Source: Pegoplata infirma
Taxonomy: Eukaryota; Arthropoda; Insecta; Diptera; Anthomyiidae
Reading direction: 5' to 3'
Length of the DNA: 64,000 bases
Assembly: GCA_963921195.1 (NCBI GenBank)
Contig: OY992536.1
Coordinates: 2,356,001 to 2,420,000, forward strand
Shown here: in pieces, positions 58,900 to 64,000 of the stretch
How positions within the stretch are numbered: position 1 is the first letter of the stretch
How the letters are laid out: the number at the start of each line of letters is the position of its first letter
Notes under the pieces: generated by a model
The model's database searches: none
Told to the model about the DNA's origin: nothing
Seen by the model: the letters and a program-made list of their open reading frames with translations, nothing else
Program-made: the position numbers and the translations under genes

Positions 58900-58907
58900 A
58901 TGAGTAT

Positions 58908-58962
58908 ATAAGTCAGTCAGTCAGTCAGTCAGTCAGTCACATTACTCTTTTATATATATAGA
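58908..58962. repeat. CAGT microsatellite and TATATATATAGAT tail
   Basis: About seven AGTC units followed by ACTCTTTTATATATATAGAT. It looks like the 3' end of the element whose body is the 145-bp array. Confidence 0.7.
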
Positions 58963-59634
58963 TGAATAATTTGAGCTTAAAAGTTTTTATATATATTTTC
59001 AGTCTTGAAAAAACTTAATACAATTTTTAGGAATTCTAAACTAACTAAACGCTAACCTCAAAATTAATCATCTAAAGAAAAAATCAAATTGCTTTGAGAC
59101 ATCCTCGCTAAAGTTACTTCTGACGTCCCCAAGACATCTTTATTTACCAGTATGAGATCAGTTTCATATGATTTTGAAAAATGTTCTATGCCATAATCAG
59201 CAGTTGTCAGGGGTACTGACTTACAACTAAGGCAACTTTGGGACAGTTTTAAAGTAGGTTTTTGATATGAAGAAATTATGTACTTCTCTCTTTTTTTGTA
59301 GCATGTAGTTTTGACCTTATAACACCGGTCTAACCAGATGCAATCAGCAGTTGTAAGGGCTGCTAAATTTCTACTGACGTCTTTGCGATAATATTGGAGA
59401 TAAATCAGTAATTGGGATTAGAACTCAGAACCTCGGGGTACTAGTTCAACATTAAAATAATTGAACAAAGACAGTTTTTTACAGCAAAGCATTTTTGACC
59501 AAATTTTTTTTTCTACATTTTTTATTTACCAACATTTTTAACCAAATTTTGTGTTCACCATATTTTTTTCAAAAATTTTTTTAACAAAAGTTTTTATAAA
59601 ATTTATTTTGCCATAATTTTTATACCCACCACTA
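58963..59634. other. Unassigned DNA, no gene seen
   Basis: No paired ends, domain or RNA gene recognised. Confidence 0.5.
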
Positions 59635-60040
59635 ACAAGGAGAGTCTCCCTGGTATCACCCGCCAATCTTTATGGAGTTGGGTTTATTTTGTAGAGCAGG
59701 AAAAATAAAGGGACACGTATTTTTTTTATCAGCCAAAATTCATATTTAGGGGGTACAACTTTTTGTCATATTGAGTATAATACAAAAATTTTATTACATT
59801 CTTGTTAATAAGTCAAAAAATTTTATTTTTTTTTGTCACGTTGTTAACATCACGAGATAGGTATTTTGAATACCTTTAATCTGACACCAAATATGCCTAT
59901 ATTCATTTTGAGTAAATTGGCGTAAATCGTAAAAAACTGAAAAGGTCAACTTCCCTGCATACAAATCGAACTCCTACCATACAAATTGGCACCCCTAGAA
60001 ATGAGTTGGGACGCTAAAAAAAAAATACGTTTAAGTTTAA
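59635..60040. mobile_element. Truncated copy of the 2521-3122 MITE
   Basis: Begins ACAAGGAGAGTCTCCCT and follows the 2521 copy through TTTATGGAGTTGGGTTTA and GATAGGTATTTTGAATACC, with one internal deletion; the right terminal repeat is missing. Confidence 0.75.
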
Positions 60041-60080
60041 CTTACCCATGTTGGAGAGTTAACCTAAGGTACAACAAGTA

Positions 60081-60230
60081 CACTCAAAAAAATAAAACTG
60101 TAAAGTTAACACATTTTTTTTGTTAACTCGAGTTTACTGGCTTTTTAGCAAATTTTTAATTAAAATCAGCGTTTTAACTACTTTTTTTAGTTAAGTATGA
60201 AAATTAATTGAATTTTTAATAAATAATATT

Positions 60231-60269
<39 letters not shown>

Positions 60270-60771
60270 CAATTTACGAAAATACTAGTTTTGAACAAAT
60301 TTTGAATTAATTTTTTTTGTTGACTTTAAAACTGTGTTTAGGAATTTTTATTAATTAATTTGCTGATTTCTCGTAACATATTTGTCGAGTGAAAAAATGT
60401 TAGAAATTTCTTGTGTAGCCTCTTATGCAAATCTCATAAGTTCTACTTAAGATGAACTTAATGCTGTGAAAAAAAAATAAGTGAAGTGTTTGTGTATAAA
60501 ATCAATATTTAACAAACTTACGATTTTTTTACAAAAAGTTTAGCTGAATTTAACTAATGTTTTTGTTAATACATACATAAAAATATTACGAAATTTTCAG
60601 CTGAATTTTTAGTTAAAGTTACGTTTTTTTTTGCTACATTCATTCTACGAAAAGTTAACTAAATATTTTTAGTTAAATTAACTAGAAATTTAGTAGGTTC
60701 AAAATCAGGTGTTTTTTTAGTTAAATTTAACTAAATTTTTTGCTAACTTTACAGTTTTATTTTTTTGAGTG
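60081..60771. mobile_element. R6 element, second copy, TA flanks
   Basis: Starts CACTCAAAAAAATAAAACTG and ends CAGTTTTATTTTTTTGAGTG, with TA on both sides. Contains a run of about 32 A at 60234-60266. Noncoding. Confidence 0.78.
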
Positions 60772-60775
60772 TAAG

Positions 60776-61318
60776 AGTGTTAAATTCGGCTATGCCGAAT
60801 CTTTTATACCCTCTTTTTTGGGGGGGGGGCGGAAGTGGTGATTGGGGGAGGGCAAATTTTCTCTTAAATATATGTGTGTAAAAATTTATTCTTACGCTTT
60901 TTGCACTAAAGAAACACAAGTTTATCATTATTTAAAAAAAAAAAAAATTATTCCACGTCTATAAAAGGGGGGGCGGACCGAAAAAACGACATTATCTAAT
61001 TCTCTGGGTCAAAATGCAGGACTTTGAACTTCTTGTAGCATAAAAATGTTGCATTTGTTAAACAAAAACACACAAAATCATGTAAAAAAGTGGTATTTTT
61101 CATGGACTGGTTTAGTTCTTCAAGGAGGAACTTTTTTCTCCCTGGTCCGATTTTGATCATTTACAAACATAACTTGCCTAGGAACATAAGACATATTTGT
61201 GCCAAATTTCGGGAGTGTAGCTCTTTTATTTTGGACTGCATCGTGTTAACTACAGACGGACGGACGGACATCGCTAGAATGTCTTAGAATCGATCACTGA
61301 TAATAAATATATGAGGGG
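60776..61318 (-). repeat. R1 dispersed repeat, inverted
   Basis: Begins with the palindrome ATTCGGCTATGCCGAAT and TTTTATACCCTC, ends CGGACGGACATCGCTAGAAT and CGATCACTGATAATAAATAT. Cut at its end by the next element. Confidence 0.68.
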
Positions 61319-61552
61319 GTTAGAGCACAAGGGGTTCAAGTGCCTTATATTTGATAATGAGAAAAAAGAGGTTAAAGTTAAATTGCAATAAAAAATGTTA
61401 GATGCTATCTATAATATTATTTTTTAGTTAATAGAGATCCTGAGATATATTTTAATCTAACAAGTTAAAAAAATACCGTCTTTTACACCCTTTTGCACCC
61501 AAAAATTGCATCTGAAGTAAGTAAGTCGCACTTATACCCCTTGTGCTCTAAC
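61319..61552. mobile_element. GAGCAC MITE, copy 1
   Basis: 234 bp with ends GTTAGAGCACAAGGGG and CCCCTTGTGCTCTAAC. Three more copies follow (61572-61804, 62524-62698 truncated, 63049-63278). Confidence 0.82.
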
Positions 61553-61571
61553 TTTTTTTATAAATTTCTAT

Positions 61572-61804
61572 TTAGAGCACAAGGGGTTCAAGTGCCTTAT
61601 TTTTAATAATGAGAAAAAAGAGGTTAAAGTAAAATTGCAATAAAAAATGTTAGGTGGTATCAAGTATATTATTTTTAAGGTAATAGAGCTCCTGAGATAT
61701 ATTTTAATCTAACAAGTTAAAAAAATACCGTCTTTTACACCCTTTTGCACCCAAAAATTGCATCTGAAGTAAGTAAGTCGCACTTATACCCCTTGTGCTC
61801 TAAC
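61572..61804. mobile_element. GAGCAC MITE, copy 2
   Basis: Ends TTAGAGCACAAGGGG and CCCCTTGTGCTCTAAC, nearly identical to copy 1 and only 19 bases away. Confidence 0.82.
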
Positions 61805-61847
61805 TTTTTTTTTATGAATTTGTAAATTCGTAAAAGGAAAACCACAT

Positions 61848-61939
61848 TTTATTAAGAAAATCTGTAATGGTTCTTTGTTTAATTTTTTAGTCGTCATAAT
61901 CAGATTCCATGACATCATTGGGATCATCTTCATCTTCAT
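61848..61939 (-). pseudogene. Terminal-exon-like unit, copy 1 (acidic C-terminus plus poly(A) signal)
   Basis: The minus strand reads NEDEDDPNDVMESDYDD and stop (61939-61887), with AATAAA at 61853-61848. The unit abuts TAGGGC at 61940, the start of a hAT-like element, cut short after about 20 bases. The coding origin is unknown. Confidence 0.5.
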
Positions 61940-62523
61940 TAGGGCATCCTGTCAAATCGTAGCAAAATGTTGAGTATGTGAAAAATATAAAAATAAAAAC
62001 ACGATTTTGGGCCAAAAATGCTCATAAGCATCTGTGGACCAAAATCTCTGATCAATTTTTGTGGACCAAAATCGTGTTGTTATACTTTTTTTAATATTTT
62101 TTAGATAATATGCTTTATATTTTACAACTTTTGGGACAAATTTGGATAAGAAAAAAAATTGTGCAGAAAAATCAGCATCTGTGGACCAATATTTTTTTTT
62201 TTTTTTAATGTGCTCGATTCGGGAGTACTCTTTCACCATTCACCTACTTTTTAAAAACTTGATATCCTTTCGAATTTTAAGATTTTTAAATTTTTCCTTG
62301 TAATTATTTAAGATATTACTATATTTTAACAAGAAAAAAAATTTTAAATCTTGAAATTCAAAAGAATATCAAATTTTTAAAAATTTTGTGAATGGTTAAA
62401 TAGTACTCCCGAATCGAGCACAATATTTTTCCTACGCATTTAGCAGTTGTACGCAAGAACTCCTAATTTTTGAGCCGGATTTGGTCAAAATATTCGGACA
62501 TGAATTTTGGTCGAAAAGCGCCA

Positions 62524-62698
62524 TTAAATTGCAATAAAAAATGTTAGATGATATCTAGTATATTATTTTTAAGTTAATAGAGTTCCTGAGATATATTTTT
62601 ATCTAACAAGTTAAAAAAATACCGTGTTTTACACCCTTTTGCACCCAAAAATTGCATCTGAAGTAAGTAAGTGGCACTTATACCCCTTGTGCTCTAAC
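62524..62698. mobile_element. GAGCAC MITE, copy 3, truncated
   Basis: Matches copies 1 and 2 from AAATTGCAATAAAAAATG to the right end GTGCTCTAAC; the left end is missing. Confidence 0.75.
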
Positions 62699-62740
62699 TT
62701 TTTTTTATAAATTTGTAAATTCGTAAAAGGAAAACCACAT

Positions 62741-62832
62741 TTTATTAAGAAAATGTGTAATGGTTCTTTGTTTAATTTTTTAGTCGTCATAATCAGATTC
62801 CATGACATCATTGGGCTCATCTTCATCTTCAT
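62741..62832 (-). pseudogene. Terminal-exon-like unit, copy 2
   Basis: NEDEDEPNDVMESDYDD and stop (62832-62780), AATAAA at 62746-62741; followed on the plus strand by TAGGGCATCCCGTCAAATC. Confidence 0.5.
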
Positions 62833-63048
62833 TAGGGCATCCCGTCAAATCTAAACTTTCGAATTTCGTATCATAATACCTGCCGAAAATTATTTAACCA
62901 AATCTGGCTCAAAAATTAGGAATTTTTGAGTACTTTATGGGAATTTTTTTTTAAAAATTTCACTTTTGGTCCACAGATGCTGATTTTCAAACATAAAAAT
63001 TATTTTTAACAAAATTGGTCTTAAAATTTAAATTTTAATAATTGATTG

Positions 63049-63278
63049 GAGCACAAGGGGTTTAAGTGCCTTAAATTTAATAATGGGAAAAAAGAGGTTA
63101 TAGTTAAATTGCAGTAAAAAATGTTAGATGATATCTAGAATATTATTTTTTAGTTAATAGAGATCCTGAGATATATTTTAATCTAACAAGTTAAAAAAAT
63201 ACCATATTTCACAAATACAAGCACCCAAGAATTGCCTCTGAAGTATGTAAGTGGCACTTATACCCCTTGTGCTCTAAC
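63049..63278. mobile_element. GAGCAC MITE, copy 4
   Basis: Ends GGAGCACAAGGGGTTTAAG and CTTGTGCTCTAAC. More diverged than copies 1 and 2. Confidence 0.78.
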
Positions 63279-63340
63279 TTTTTTTATAAATTTCTAAATT
63301 ATGAAAAGAATGTTAGTTATTTGTAAAAGGAAAACCACAT

Positions 63341-63513
63341 TTTATTACAAAAGTCTTTAATGGTTCTTTGTTTAATTTTTTAGTCGTCATAATCAGATTC
63401 CATGACATCATCGGGCTCATCTTCATCTTCATTAGGGCGTCCCTTGAAATCTAAACTTTCGAATTTCGTGCCGTGATACCTGCCGAACGATGGACATGGA
63501 GTAGCTAATTGTG
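63341..63513 (-). CDS. Terminal-exon-like unit, copy 3, possible last exon of a gene to the right
   Basis: Open from a possible splice acceptor (CACAATTAG|CT, exon start 63504) through SFGRYHGTKFESLDF, NEDEDEPDDVMESDYDD and a TAA stop at 63380, with AATAAA at 63346-63341. However, the part right of 63432 matches transposable-element sequence at 36582-36760 (TAGGGC start, GGCAGGTATYACGG), preceded by atcttcat on the plus strand (atgaagat inverted, fits nTnnnnAn). So only the acidic 17 residues may be host-derived. Function unknown. Confidence 0.35.
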
Positions 63514-64000
63514 GGAAAATTTATGAAAAATTTTTGCATGGTCATTTTTAGTCTGCAACCAGCGGTCAAAGTTTAAAAAATTACGTTTTTGGACCAAAAT
63601 TTATATCTGAAAAATTTAACCAAATCTGGGTCAAAAATAAGGAACTTTTGCGCGTTTTATGGGAAAAATATTTAAAAAATTTCAAAATTGCGATTTTGGT
63701 CCACAGATGCTGATTTATAAACATAAAAAATATTTTTAACCAAATTTGTCTTAAAAGTCGAAAAATGTTGAGTATTTTATGTGAAAAATTTTAAAAATAA
63801 ACCCACGATTTTGGTCCAAAAAAGCTGATTAGCATCTGTGTATCAAAATCTTTGATCAGCATTTTTGAACGAAAATCTGTTTTTTTATATTTTTTAGATA
63901 ACTTGCTTTACATTTTCCAACTTTTGGGACCAATTTGGATAAAAAAAATAATATTTATGTTAAAAATCAGCATCTGTGGACCAATATTTTTTTTTTGGGA
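63433..64000. mobile_element. hAT-like TAGGGC element, runs off the window
   Basis: Starts TAGGGCGTCCC; shares AAACTTTCGA, TACCTGCCGAA and CCAGCGGTCAAAGTTTAA with 36582-36770 and, in pattern, the arms of 31541-32278. Recurrent TTGGTCCACAGATGCTGATT blocks inside (also near 62035, 62175, 62970). The right end is not visible. Confidence 0.55.

Overview
The window is nuclear DNA from a brachyceran fly, probably a calyptrate such as a blowfly or house-fly relative. The base composition is very AT-rich. The only intact genes are multi-exon aldehyde oxidase genes with GT-AG introns, and their protein reads like the Drosophila AOX paralogues. The flanks are packed with TIR elements, foldbacks and degraded LINEs. 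Assignment to a fly is by recognition, not by a search.

Genes. Two tandem, head-to-tail aldehyde oxidase (AOX) genes lie on the minus strand. AOX-B (exons between 27197 and 18793) is complete: eight exons join in frame to 1261 residues, with two 2Fe-2S domains, an FAD domain and a molybdopterin domain with a catalytic glutamate. AOX-A (7434 down to 4013) shows exons 1-3 only, at exactly the same exon lengths; exons 4-8 are either left of the window or lost. Both genes appear to start from TATA-less promoters with an arthropod initiator (TCAGT) and, at +28, a DPE-like motif. A decayed third copy of this promoter lies near 8255-8325. The AOX enzymes should act in the cytosol on aldehydes and N-heterocycles. 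The two paralogues share a near-identical central block in exon 3 that suggests gene conversion.

Layout. 1-4012: repeats and unassigned AT-rich DNA, intron 3 of AOX-A if that gene is complete. 4013-7741: AOX-A, with a repeat-filled intron 2. 7800-18700: intergenic, dominated by a 5.6-kb hAT-like insertion (8873-14480) with an 8-bp target duplication and no transposase seen. 18716-27442: AOX-B. 27600-43480: nested foldbacks and MITEs, including a Harbinger-like MITE. 43600-47700: remains of non-LTR retrotransposons. 47700-55900: repeats and unassigned DNA. 55900-58960: a 16-bp minisatellite, a 145-146-bp tandem array and a hAT-like foldback. 59600-64000: MITEs, including four copies of one small element, and three copies of a short acidic C-terminal coding sequence with its own poly(A) signal.

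No rRNA, functional tRNA, CRISPR or viral gene was seen. I found no convincing new multi-gene system. The most unusual items are the transposase-less hAT element with tRNA-like sequences near both ends, the cluster of hAT-like insertions sharing the nTnnnnAn target duplication, the AOX gene-conversion block, the duplicated AOX promoter with its relic, and the triplicated terminal-exon-like unit at the right edge.
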